From: Protostelium mycophagum
Taxonomy: Eukaryota > Evosea > Variosea > Protosteliida > Protosteliaceae
Length of the DNA stretch: 64,000 bases
Reading direction: 5' to 3'
NCBI GenBank assembly: GCA_002081555.1
Contig: KV920908.1
Span: 62,001 to 126,000 of the forward strand
Below are positions 11,436-24,703 of the stretch, piece after piece. The notes under the pieces are model-generated. The model did no database searches, was not told the DNA's origin, and worked only from the letters and a program-made list of their open reading frames with translations. The translations under genes were made by a program, and so were the position numbers. The first letter of the stretch is position 1. Each line of letters starts with the position of its first letter.

Positions 11436-12251
11436 ATAAATACAACTTGATGTTCTCATTGTGGCGCATAGAGCTGGTGATGTGATCATGTGTCCATGAG
11501 CTTGAGCTTTTTTCGGGGGAAACGTTTTGACCATCTACAACGAGCCTTTTATGGCGGCCAAACGAGATGTCTTGACAGCAGGCAAACATTCCAGCATTTA
11601 GAAGATGTAAGACTGTTGCCACCACAATATAACTACCAAAAATAGAAATAAAAAATCAAACAATTCTTAATGAGCTTGTGGTGGTACAATAGACCTGTAC
11701 CATTGCATTTTCATTCAAATAGACTGTAGTTAACCTTCTCCATCGAGTAAAATCACTCCATTTTTACTCTGGTAAGGTTTGCATCAATAAATCTAATTCG
11801 GTATGTACATTGCTTCTGAAGTAGTAGAGCTGTCACGGAATGCTAAAATGAAAACATCAAATCACCTGTTTTTAGACCAGCAACCACTCACGGTATGATA
11901 ACAAAGCTGTCTTAAAGAATACCAATATATATGATCTTCTCGGCCTTCGTTTTACCGCGTTAACTTACCATCCATCCCGCGGTATGGCTGCCGAAATCGG
12001 TAACCGTTGTCTATACTTGTCAAATCCGTTTCCGAATCCCCGAAGCCAATTACCGTGCCATCACGGTTTGTCTGCAGCACGTCACGGTAACACACTTCCC
12101 GTGCTGCCAGATACGGCATCATGACGAAATCAACACTATTAAAACTGTTACGGTAGTAACCGAGGTAATTATCGGAGAATTCTTCACAATCGCCGAAACC
12201 AATCTCGATTGGAAAGAATCAAAAACACACAGACCAAAGAAGAAGAAGAAG
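11436..12251. other. intergenic, no gene seen
   Basis: Between the CBM9-like gene and the alcohol dehydrogenase. Only short open frames in scattered phases. Contains a copy of ATCTACAACGAGCC near 11531 and several CGGTAAC/GTTACCG pieces between 11950 and 12170. Just before the next start is a purine run (AAGAAGAAGAAGAAGATG). Confidence 0.5.
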
Positions 12252-13644
12252 ATGAGCACTGACTACAAGTTTCAAGGATGGATGGGTTTAGACCAGGATT
12301 CCGTCAAAGGCCAACTTGTCTTCCAAGAGTGAGCTGCGCTTTGACCTCTCGAATGATGAGCCAGATACTAACAAGGACAAGGTTTCAGCCGAAGAACTGG
12401 GAGGAGACTGACGTAGATATCAAGATCACCCATTGTGGTATCTGTGCCTCTGATACTCATACTCTCGCGAGTGGATGGGGACCAACTACATATCCAGTCT
12501 GTGTAGGACATGAGATCGTTGGAACTGTGGTTCGTGCAGGTTCAAAGGTTGAGAAGGGTGATTGGTTCTTTCATTTCGAACCTGGCTGAGATTTGAAGGA
12601 TTAAAAGTGGGAGATCGTGTTGGAGTTGGTGCTCAATCAGGTTCCTGCCTTCAGTGTGGACAGTGTCTTCAACATCATGCTCCTTATTGTGATGGTGCCA
12701 GCGTTGGCACCTACAATGGACAATACCCAGATGGCAGCAGGTGATGACGTAATCTATTTCTTTTCCTAAACAGTTCAGATCTCAGGGAGGATACGGAGAC
12801 TATGCCAGAGTGCCATCTCATTTTGTCGTCAAGATCCCTGAAGGCAAGCAACTCGATTCTATCAAGAAAGCTGATGATCACAGAACTTTCTTCTGATGTT
12901 GCCGCGCCCATGATGTGTGGAGGAATTACCGTATATTCACCTCTAAAGAACAACGGTGCCGGCACAACCGCGAAGCGCGTGGGAATCGTTGGTATTGGAG
13001 GGGTAAACGCTTTTCACAATCCTCCCACCTTCTCACTCACTCTCACAGCTCGGCCACTTTGGAGTCCTCTTCGCCAAGGCTCTCGGAGCTGAGGTCACTG
13101 CGATCTCGCATTCTGATCATAAGAAGGCAGATGCAGAAGAGATGGGCGCGTCTCGATTTATTGTGACGGGCAGAGAAGGCTGGGAAAAAGAACACAGAAG
13201 GACTTTGGATCTCATCGTCTCGACATCGAATGACTCTAAAATGCCACTGGATAAGTACTTGTCACTCTTGACACCTGGGTGAGCGTCTACAACGATGTAG
13301 AAATGTTGACAAGAACAGAGGAAAGATGATATTGGTGGGAGCGCCTGAGGATCAATTGCCACCTACTCCCAACTGGTCCCTGCTGATGAACGGAGTTTTC
13401 CTCGGAGGTAAACCTTTTATCCATCTACAACGAGCCTGTACAAAAAGATTGATCGTCGACAGGATCTCTGATCGGAGATCCGGAACAGATCGAGGAGATG
13501 CTCCAAGTTGCGGTGGAGCACAAGATCAAGACCTGGATAGAGCCTTACTCGATGGAGAAGGTCAACGACGCCATAGTCAAGTTGAGAGAGAAGGGAATGA
13601 GATACAGAGCTGTGTTGTACAACCACAAACACATTGACAACTGA
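12252..13644 (+). CDS. zinc-dependent alcohol dehydrogenase, CAD/YahK-ADH6 type
   Basis: NADP-dependent medium-chain alcohol dehydrogenase related to cinnamyl alcohol dehydrogenases; reduces aldehydes with a catalytic zinc. Visible in order: CGICASDTH (catalytic Cys), YPVCVGHEIVG (GHE zinc ligand), GDRVGVGAQSGSC then CGQC (structural-zinc cysteines), YCDG, GGYGDYARVP, the MCGGITVYSPL substrate-domain block, the VGIVGIGGLGH glycine-rich nucleotide-binding turn, and YSMEKVNDAIVKLREKGMRYR near the end. About seven introns of 40-60 nt. The intron at 12844-12883 needs a GC donor (GC-AG) to join IPEELSSDVAAPM; reading through breaks the frame. Start MSTDYKFQGWM is the first ATG in frame. Confidence 0.93.
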
Positions 13645-14156
13645 TTGAATACAAAATCATTTCTTTCTTTTTCATGGAATACAACGAAGAGAATCACCAT
13701 TGTGCTGGAAAATTGATGTGTGTATTTCCACATGACGAGCCCAAGAACAGGGTGCAGTGGACCCAACTCCCCGTGGTGGAAGAAAAAGGTCATCTACAAC
13801 TGCCAATGCCACGTCATCACCGCTCTCACACTAAAAGCTGAAAGCTGTGTTCGTGAAGCATTCGACATTTTTTCCTGGCGGGAAAACAGGTTTGTGCGCC
13901 CGATGTCGACAAGACGATCAACGAATCAAGCTCAAGTTCCGAATCCCGCTAACGTGAAGATTGCACGTTAAGCTCTTCAAAAAGTGCGTTAACAACCGTG
14001 AAAAGAAGAATATTCTTTATCTCGTTCTTCCCCCTTTTCTGTTCGGAGTACCTTAGCATAAAGTCATGAAATTTCACCCAAGTTTCCAACCGACCTTTGC
14101 CAAAGTCTTCCAATCATTCTTAACGAACACGAGAAAGATCATCAGCCACACGTACC
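13645..14156. other. intergenic, no gene seen
   Basis: About 510 nt between the dehydrogenase and the Cys-rich protein gene. It contains TCTACAACTG near 13792 and GGCGGGAAAAC near 13877, members of the dispersed motif families, and no supported exon. Confidence 0.5.
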
Positions 14157-14536
14157 ATGAATTCAAAGACAATTATTATCCTATCTTTATGTTTTGCCAT
14201 TATCTATGGTGAGTTGCAGTGTTGACACATTTTCCATTCATTTGTTGATCAATCGCAGCCGACAACTCTTCGCCGGTTGTTCAAGAGGTCACTTGCCCAC
14301 AAATATTACACAAGGTTTACTGTAGAGGAAATCATATAGAAGAGTTCTATATCGATGCCTCCGGCTGCCAGAACGTGAGATGTGTGAGGAGATCAGACGC
14401 TCAAACCGATGCAAACCCCGGTGCCTACTTTACATGCCCAAAAGAAGCCCATAGAGTCGAGTGCTCTGCTGGACAACATATGGAAACAACCACAGACGCC
14501 AATGGTTGCCAACACCATTTTTGCGTCAAGAATTAA
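14157..14536 (+). CDS. small secreted cysteine-rich protein, two tandem repeats
   Basis: Not a recognised family. Two exons around a 50-nt intron (14209-14258) encode about 109 residues. A signal peptide (MNSKTIIILSLCFAIIYA) is followed by two similar repeats of about 40 residues. Repeat 1 has VTCPQILHKVYCRGN, then DASGCQNVRCV. Repeat 2 has FTCPKEAHRVECSAGQH, then DANGCQHHFCV. Each repeat carries four cysteines in the pattern C-x(8)-C-x(15-17)-C-x(3-4)-C, so two disulfides per repeat are likely. Exported small Cys-rich proteins can be antimicrobial, adhesive or signalling; nothing here decides which. Confidence 0.75.
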
Positions 14537-15159
14537 ATCAACCTGTAAAAGAAGTGTCCATGCTTTGCCGTTTGATCAAGAATGGATTGCAACTTTACAA
14601 GTTTGTAATGTTACGGCGTTATCTGTGGTAGTCATCAATTCGTCTTTGTTTGAACAAAATAATCAAACAAATATATGCACCAGCCCCAAAGTTGTGTCCG
14701 CCTCAAATGTTGTTCGTGTGATCAGGTCGCTTAAATGATCACACACAATGCACAACTTTCATGTTTGTGATGATTGATAATTTATGTATAGAGGTGACAT
14801 GTCCTCCAATCATGAATGAAAACAAATTACCAGACTTTGTTGCCATGCGGTTTGAGTGGGCCATCTCTGCGCCATCATCGAGATGATTGAAGTGTACATG
14901 CGTTATACAGATTTGTAGTTCATCTTTGGGTTTAGGGTTTTTATATCGAGAAGACCAGCCCAATGGATTTTGGATCTGTGACGGTAAAATCGCTGTGATG
15001 CTCTGTGGCTTCAGAGCCATTCTGACCGCCCGAAAATCACGAGTGGATTTCCAGTCCGAGAACAGACATTTTCCCGCCAAAATTTCGGCTGAGTGTTGTA
15101 AACACCTGGGAAAACATGTATATTGCATCTACAACAGTGTAGTGGATTTTATTGATCAG

Positions 15160-17805
<2,646 letters not shown>

Positions 17806-17989
17806 CCTTGATGTTTTATGAAGTGAAGCAACGTGGTTTCACGAAATTGTAGACGGACCTCACTTGTGAAGCAAAATTTGTTCACGGTTGTTACCGTGCA
17901 CATTTGCGGTTATCTCTCCACAAGTTCATTTTTCCTGAAGCCAACGTGCCATTCAAATGACCTCTATAATATTTATTCATCACTCGATT

Positions 17990-20900
17990 TTATATGGCGT
18001 AAACCAAGGCCAAGAGGGATACCAAGAGGGCGGGTCCAAAAATAGAACTAGCACTGGTGGGGACAGCGCGAGTGTCCATTCTAGTAGCAGGACTAGTCGT
18101 GGAGGTAGATGCAGTAGAGCTGCTGCTGGTGGACGTGGTGTAGGAGACGGATCCGGTATTTGTTCGTCTCAGGATGGGGACGATGGCATCACATCTGTCA
18201 GGTTGTCATCTTGGGATCATGCTGTACAAGCGCATCTGCAATTTTCTGCGAACAAGTCGCACGCACAAGCGCATCTGCGGCGAACTTGCTGGAAATCACT
18301 TTGCATAAAATTCGTCGAAAAGATTCTTGTCTCATTGTAGATGGATAGTACCTGTCAAGATTGGGAAAAGTTCCCTGGGATGTATTGGGACCGGGGATTA
18401 AAAATGTGTTGTTGGTCACGAGGGTAAACGGCTCCCAAGTGTAATTTCCCAACTGTCAGAACTCAGCCACTTTTCTCAGAAAATTCAACGAAATATCAGA
18501 TGAATTTCCTTCGCACTCACCCCGTTTGTCCCGGTACTGGGGTTTCCGGTGGCAGCAAAGTTACCCCAAGTTGACACGAATACGTTGTTCAGACCGAGAG
18601 CATTAGGACTGTGCAGGTAAGATATATAATTTCATTTGCTTTCGTTGTGTTGGTGTTTGCCACAAAGACCAGATGAGTCTTTAACATTTTAAACCTCAAG
18701 TGATCTGGCGGCAATGACGCTTTTGTGATGACGTGGAAAAGTCACATCCTTCCGAATCCGATTCCGAATCCAATTCCGAATCCAATTCCGAATGAAGAAC
18801 ACTCACTCTACAACGTTGGGGGCGTCAAAGACATACTGTAGCTCAGAACCGTGGTATGTCCCGAATAATTGGTACAGGGAATCTTTGGGGTTTATGTAGG
18901 TGAAATAGTAGGTGTAGACGGTCACATTGTTTTGGACCGCGTACTGGGCGAGGGCCCTGTTACCGCACTTGATGAAATAGTCCCCCACGAACTCGGCCCA
19001 AGTCAGGTACTGGGGGCTACTGTGATGACGTCATCAGGGGACAAGATGTCAAAATATACAAGGTGTACAATCGTGATCCTTTTCCCGAAAATACGCTCGA
19101 AATTTCCGTGAAAACTCACGTGTACACGGAGGTGTCCGGCTGCCAGAAATCGGGGAAGTTGTAGACGGACGATATGGTGGCAAAATCATTTTGTCCGACA
19201 TTGAAGGTGTATGTCAACTGCTGACCGACATACCCGTTTGTCTTGTTAACCACCATGGTACCATAAGAGGATGTTCCGAGAACATTTCCTTCATCGGCGT
19301 TGATCCCTATCAGGATGGGGGTGTCAGGCTGTGGTCTGGTCATCTACAACGATGTCTACAACGACGAAGGGATCTTGTTTATTTCCCTCGAGGGAAGTTA
19401 CGGCTGAGCCGCAGAAAGATGATGAGAGTTGTAGATGAGACCAATTGATTGTGCCATATGAATTTACCTTGAATTTTCCGGCTGCGTACAGATTGAGTGG
19501 CTGATCCGTGATAAGAGTTCCATCAACGACAGGCTGTCCCAAAGGAACCGCGGATATCTACAACGATCAATTTCCCGCCTTCTTCCACATTCAAATTTCA
19601 AACTCACCAGCCCAAAGTACTGTATGGGGATCAATTGTAAGCAAGCCATGGAATTGAGAGGTATGCTTGGACAGAAAGAGGCAATCCCTGCAAAAGCGGG
19701 TGTAGTCAATAGAGAATCGGTGAGGTTGACTTGTTCCTGGAACATTCAATATCTCAAAGTCTCAATTCCAGGATTTTTGGTTTCTCCCGAGCAGTTTCAA
19801 TTTTATGAGAATTTTCATTCGTATGAGAGTTTTCATTTGTATGAGAGTTTTCATTCGTATGAGAGGTTTCATTCGTATGAGAGGTTACGTACTTCGATGG
19901 TTCTGAAGTTCCAGGGACCTCCTGATTCGATGATGGCCTTGCTGAAATACGGCCAAGAGGAGCTGATCAACATCTGGAGACTCACACCAGATCCACCCGC
20001 AGATTCTCCAAAGAGGGTCACGTTGTTGGGGTTACCTTGGTGACGTCATTTTTGTACAAAGTGAGTGGGGTCACGGTATGGAACGTGAGTGTCGCGGTAG
20101 ATGAGGTGAAAGATTACCTCCGAATGCGGCGATGTTTGTGTGTGTCCAATTCATAGCAGCTTGTTGGTCCAAAAGTCCCTGTACCCATCAGATCCTCCTC
20201 GTTGTAGATGGCCACATCCCTCCCGAAATTTCGAGGAGAAGTCACGGTCACATTCGAATGAAACTCACGTAATTTCCGAAGCTTCCGGCTGCTTTGGTCC
20301 CAGAAGACACGAAGAAGCCAGGAATTCCAACCCTATAATTCGCGATGACGATGATGGAGTTGGTCGTTGCGGCCAAAAAGGCACCGTTGTACTGCGAGTA
20401 AGAGCCACTGGTGTAAGAGCCTCCCTGTAGAATTCAGGATATACAGAAAGATGGGAGACGTGATGTTGGTTGAGAACGCTTGGTGTTTGGCTTTGCCGCT
20501 CATCATCAAAGTGAGGTCATTGCCACACGAATTTCGTCAGTGAACAAAATGGACATGCTTTTGTATGCCGATTGTGTTACATACGTAAATGAATTGTCTA
20601 ACAGGCCAGTTGGAGGAAGGCGTCGTGTTTGGAGGAAGATACACAGAGAGATATAGACAATCCTCCGTTCCGGTCAAAGCCCCCAAAGCGTTGAGTTGAA
20701 CGCAGCTGACTTGGACAGTCTGATTGATGATCGTGTTGTAATACGTGGAACTCAGAGGTTGAGGCGGCTGTCGTCATTTAAAAAGATACGGGAGGATATT
20801 ATCGTATGATGACGTAAAGAGGATGAGATTACGCACCAGTAATCGGAGAGGTCCGATAGGAGGCTGCACGAAAGGGACCTTTAAGAAGGCGACAGACCCT

Positions 20901-21016
20901 GGAACATTCGAATAATTCACAGTTCCAATCAAGGTGATGTTGTTCGCAATGGTCACGCTGGAAAGCTGCGACGCGGCCAATGCGAGAGTTGCCAGCAGAA
21001 GGAGGGTCTTCCTCAT
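17990..21016 (-). CDS. type B carboxylesterase (cholinesterase-like) with GPI-like tail
   Basis: Secreted alpha/beta-hydrolase esterase. Starts with a signal peptide (MRKTLLLLATLALAASQ), then VAFLKVPFVQPPIGPLR, TEDCLYLSVYLP (typical EDCLYLNV block), the oxyanion-loop region GGSYTSGSYSQYNG, the nucleophile motif TLFGESAGGSG, the substrate-acid region (NADEGNVLG) and a YHGSELQYVF block holding the catalytic His. The C-terminal exon is Ser/Thr-rich (YTTSTSSSSTASTSTT) and ends in a hydrophobic stretch (FGPALLVSLLALVYAI), which suggests a GPI anchor signal. Related to Dictyostelium crystal protein and D2 esterases. Many exons, small introns; one intron contains the 18-bp repeats at 19812-19883. 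Substrate unknown. Confidence 0.87.
19812..19883 (+). repeat. 18-bp tandem repeat, four copies
   Basis: TTTTCATTCGTATGAGAG and near-identical copies head to tail, inside an intron of the carboxylesterase gene. A degenerate partial copy precedes it. The unit is a multiple of 3, but no family domain is expected there. Confidence 0.85.
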
Positions 21017-21353
21017 GGCTGTCTTTGTGAAATGTGTTCCTCGTGAAGGATCACAAAACCTTCGGACATCATCTGTCATCTCCGGACACTTTAGGACCAG
21101 GCGACATTTGCGTCATAGACGCACGTATGCGGTAATATACCGTGATAATGGAAGTGCTATTCCGCCCGGTGGAAATTCTCCGGTATTGTCGTGTCACACC
21201 GGAGCAAAGATGTGGCTTGAGGAGGCTGACGCGTGTTGCGGCCTGACCGCCAATTTCGGGCTGGCAGCCATGTCCCGGTGGCATCTCCCCACATATCTTT
21301 CTTTAAAAGGCGGACCAAGAACAGCTTATGGTTTAATAAAATTTCATTTGAAA

Positions 21354-21446
21354 TATTGCAGGGTTTGGTCAGATTCTCCGTTAAAAATCTCGGTAATTAA
21401 CGTGTTCATTATCGAGAAGTGGGGAATCTGACCAAACCCTGCAATA
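21354..21446. repeat. 23-bp perfect inverted repeat, 47-nt loop
   Basis: Left arm 21354-21376 (TATTGCAGGGTTTGGTCAGA, then TTC) is the exact reverse complement of 21424-21446. The loop holds a second, shorter pairing (CTCG...CGAG) and a GGTAATTAACG motif. It lies about 340 nt upstream of the carboxylesterase start. Could be a small non-autonomous transposon end pair, a hairpin RNA or a cruciform; no coding sequence overlaps it. Confidence 0.85.
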
Positions 21447-23128
21447 CTCCAGAGGAACTTCTGTCTTGACCACTGATCATCTTTGATATCACGCCAATCC
21501 TGCAGAAGTAATTTTGCTGCAGTAAAGCGACTTCGTCGGTACGGTGTTGCGACAAATTTAATTTATTTTTTAAATCGAACTTTGTGTGGATAATAAAAAT
21601 GGAATTTTTTTGTATTCCCAAATGTGCTAAAAATAGGTGTATTTCCCCGCACGCCAGGTAATATGGTGATTTAATTTTGATTTTTCCTCATGTTGAATTT
21701 TATTTTTTCCACAAATTCAATGATTGTCGCATGATATAATTTTTACCTACGGAGCCTTAACATTAACAGCAACAGAGCGGTAGTTACCACACAATCATTT
21801 TTCATGTTGAAAATTGTAAAAATCCGTGTCCGCGAGGTAATACACAGTCCAGGTTCTTTTTATTTGTCGCCAAAGTGTTAAGTCACATCGTAGCAATTAC
21901 AGGTGTATTCGTTATGATAGTTATAGTCTCTCTAGAAGAGGCTGAGCGTGCCGGGAATGTTCCGTGGCAGGCCAAAAGGTGTGAGGCATTGTGATACGCG
22001 ATGTCGCCGTGTTTCAATCCCGCTGGGCGCTTTTCCATCATCATCAATCAGGAAGGGGCCCCACAGAGCGTAGGAATCATTTTGAGCGATCACCCCTGTG
22101 AAGAACTGTGTGGCTTCTCCGACTTGATTGTAAAAGTCGAGAGCAACAAAAATGCGAAGACAGCAACGTTGCCGCTCCAGTGTGGTATGCACGGTCTTAC
22201 TACGGCCTTAAGTCTTATAACATGAGATTCTTTCTGCTTTACAAGAAACCGTAAGACACTTATTTTGAGATATCCATTGATTCAAGATTTAGAACTTTCG
22301 AACAGACAAATCCGGAGAATCTACAATCCGTCTTGAATTTGAAAATTTGGCGGGAAAAAGATCCGTTTGATTTCCGAAAAATTTTTCATGCGTGAGATCA
22401 CCAAACCGCAACCGCACCGGCATCCATTCATGTGTTTTCTTACCAAGGTCCTTCTATTATCTTCTGCTTTCTATTGATTCAAATTACTTGACTTGAAATT
22501 ACTTTCATATGATACTAAAAAAATCCAGACCTACTGCTGTCAAGGAGGGAAGGAAGTCTTAACTGGTTAATAGAACACCACCCAGAAATCTTTGAGAAGG
22601 TAAAGAAGACCTTCATTTTCGCACTTTAGAAGTCCGCAAAGTCTTTTAACACTTCATGTGCCCATATAAATATATATATACCTTTTCAGATAAGGTTTGA
22701 AGTAATCAAGGAAGGTCATTCTCATATGGACAATGACCAACCGATCTTCCTGCTCAGAACTTGAGAGACCCTCAAATTTATTTGAAGCTCATTCGATATA
22801 TATATCGGATGACCTATGAAGGATTTCACATTCATCGTGGCCCAGATTCGACGGACTTCTGAAAAGACGCGCCCATCAACGGCAGCAGATAACAAAGATG
22901 TTTAATTGCAAGTAAGCAAGATTTCATCAATGTAGGTCTTTCGAGCTCTTTGAACGTCCTCCCAGGCACAAGCCAACCGATCATCATCCACCAACCAGGA
23001 CCAGACCACAACCGATTCAATAGGATCTTGATCATGCCGCACTTCTAATGTGCAACCATGAAGAGGAGGAAACTTCTGACTTTTTGAAACTCGACCCGTC
23101 TACAACGGGTTTATCCGTTCTACAACCC
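21447..23128. other. gene-poor region
   Basis: No supported gene. A minus-strand open segment at 21932-22192 (with ALDFYNQVGEATQFFTGV) has protein-like composition but no start, partner exons or family match, so it may be a fragment. AT-rich ATATATA runs lie near 22665-22680 and 22797-22805. It holds the first copy of the dispersed repeat (21766-21845). Confidence 0.4.
21766..21845 (+). repeat. dispersed repeat, copy 1 (second copy 24544-24618)
   Basis: Two diverged copies about 2.8 kb apart in the same orientation share AGCAACAGAGC, CAGTTACC/GTAGTTACC, CAATCATTTT, GTGTCC and a closing GGTA-TA block, estimated by eye as near 75-80% identical over about 75 nt. Both are intergenic. No terminal repeats or coding potential seen. 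Confidence 0.6.
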
Positions 23129-23214
23129 CCCGACATGGCGCAATTGGTAGCGCGGTAGACTGTAGTAGGTCAGCTGTCATCTATAGGTTCCTGGTTCGAG
23201 TCCGGGTGTTGGGA
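23129..23214 (+). tRNA. tRNA-Tyr (GTA) with 13-nt intron
   Basis: Acceptor stem CCCGACA pairs with TGTTGGG, discriminator A. D arm GCGC...CGCG with AATTGGTAG; anticodon stem GTAGA/TCTAT around loop CT-GTA-GA; an intron of about 13 nt (TAGGTCAGCTGTC) sits one base 3' of the anticodon, the canonical position. The T arm has TTCGAGT. Followed by CTTTT, a Pol III terminator. Eukaryotic nuclear tRNA-Tyr genes almost always carry such an intron. Confidence 0.93.
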
Positions 23215-23641
23215 CTTTTGCTATTTTTGTCTCCCTGGTGAGTAAATCAATGTTGTCCAATTTTAGTTTCACATCAACAGAAAAGAGGGATACCTTCACT
23301 TTTTTATTTCGTCTATTTTTTGATATTCTCTACAACCTAATTTTCCTCTCAACGAAATTCACTTTTTACACACAAGTAATTAAATTCTCCAGTCATGAAG
23401 ACTTCTCCACAAACATTTCATTCTGTCTCAGATGGCCCCAGCAACTATCACCATGTTGGCCACTGGAACCCAAGGGGCTTTCAAGCCCGAGGCATCGCCT
23501 TATCCACGAGATAGATCTTCATGATCCGAGGTCCACTTGGGTATTGAGGTACGATTTATCACACCAGATCTGGAAGGGGTCACGATGTAATAAGTGTGTA
23601 AGGAGGCACCATCTACAATGGTATTTCGCAATTTACAACCC
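23215..23641. other. spacer between the two tRNA-Tyr genes
   Basis: About 430 nt. No exon is supported; open frames here are short and lack family resemblance. Each tRNA is preceded by ACAACCCC. Confidence 0.5.
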
Positions 23642-23727
23642 CCCGACATGGCGCAATTGGTAGCGCGGTAGACTGTAGTAGGTCAGCTGTCATCTATAGG
23701 TTCCTGGTTCGAGTCCGGGTGTTGGGA
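23642..23727 (+). tRNA. tRNA-Tyr (GTA) with 13-nt intron, second copy
   Basis: Identical in sequence, intron included, to the copy at 23129-23214; the match extends into ACAACCCC upstream and CTTTTG downstream. A recent local duplication or gene conversion is the simplest reading. Confidence 0.93.
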
Positions 23728-24703
23728 CTTTTGCCGTTTTTTCTCTTTTTTACTCGGAAGTAAAATCGATTTTATTTCACAATTCTTTCAGATTTTCTCC
23801 ACATTTCTGATCCCAAAATTTCAATGATGATCAAAAAATTCTCCACTTGATTTTGATCAAAATGCCACATTTTGCACGGTGTCATTTTTTCCATGCTTTG
23901 ATGAGATGCGGGACATGATGATACATGCCAGAGGGCACAAGGATCTGCAATCTATTGATGAAACGACACAGAAACATAGTTTTAGGCTGTCTTTTCGATG
24001 TTGAAAAACTGCAAAACCACCAACATAAACACTTGGTTTAACTCACTACGACAATTATTTATTGCAATCAATCCTCGAACTTGGTCACCTAGAACGTGTT
24101 GTGAACAGTTTTTTGAATGTCCTTTTTGACATACGAGATACTTTTGTGATTCTAAAATGTCTGTTTATGCCACACTTTACAAACCAGGACAGGGCAACAG
24201 CTGTAGTGAACTGTGACCAAGTAAGTATTTTAAGATGTTTTCTTTAAGATCCACTAAGTGTCTATCTGTTGAAGGTCTGCTCTGGACATATTGTGACTGA
24301 CATAAAATTCTGACAAAATGGACGATTTTTTTGCATGGCAACTGTAAATGTAAATACCTCCATGATCAAAGACAGACATTTATTTCCAAGAAAAAGCTCA
24401 CATGACTGTCACAGTGAATTCATACAATTCAACAAGCAGCATGACAGACAAATCTCCTTTGAAAAGACATGGTTTTATTGTACTCGCTCTTGCTTTTCTA
24501 AGCTAAGATTTTGGATCAAATGAGGGTTCCTGAGACATGTCGTTAGCAACAGAGCAGCAGTTACCTCAATCATTTTCATTTGGAAAATCGTACAAATCTG
24601 TGTCCACAGGGTAGTAAAGTGATTGTTATGCTCTTGCACAATATGTCACAACATCTAAAGATAGTTGTCAAAGAACACGCACGCGTATAAATATTCATTT
24701 ATT
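23728..24703. other. intergenic, no gene seen
   Basis: Nearly 1 kb between the second tRNA-Tyr and the channel stop. AT-rich, short scattered open frames only. It includes the second copy of the dispersed repeat (24544-24618). Confidence 0.5.

Noticed and set aside
20934-21431. 165-codon plus-strand ORF
   Set aside because: Overlaps the signal-peptide exon and promoter of the carboxylesterase on the other strand; no family resemblance.
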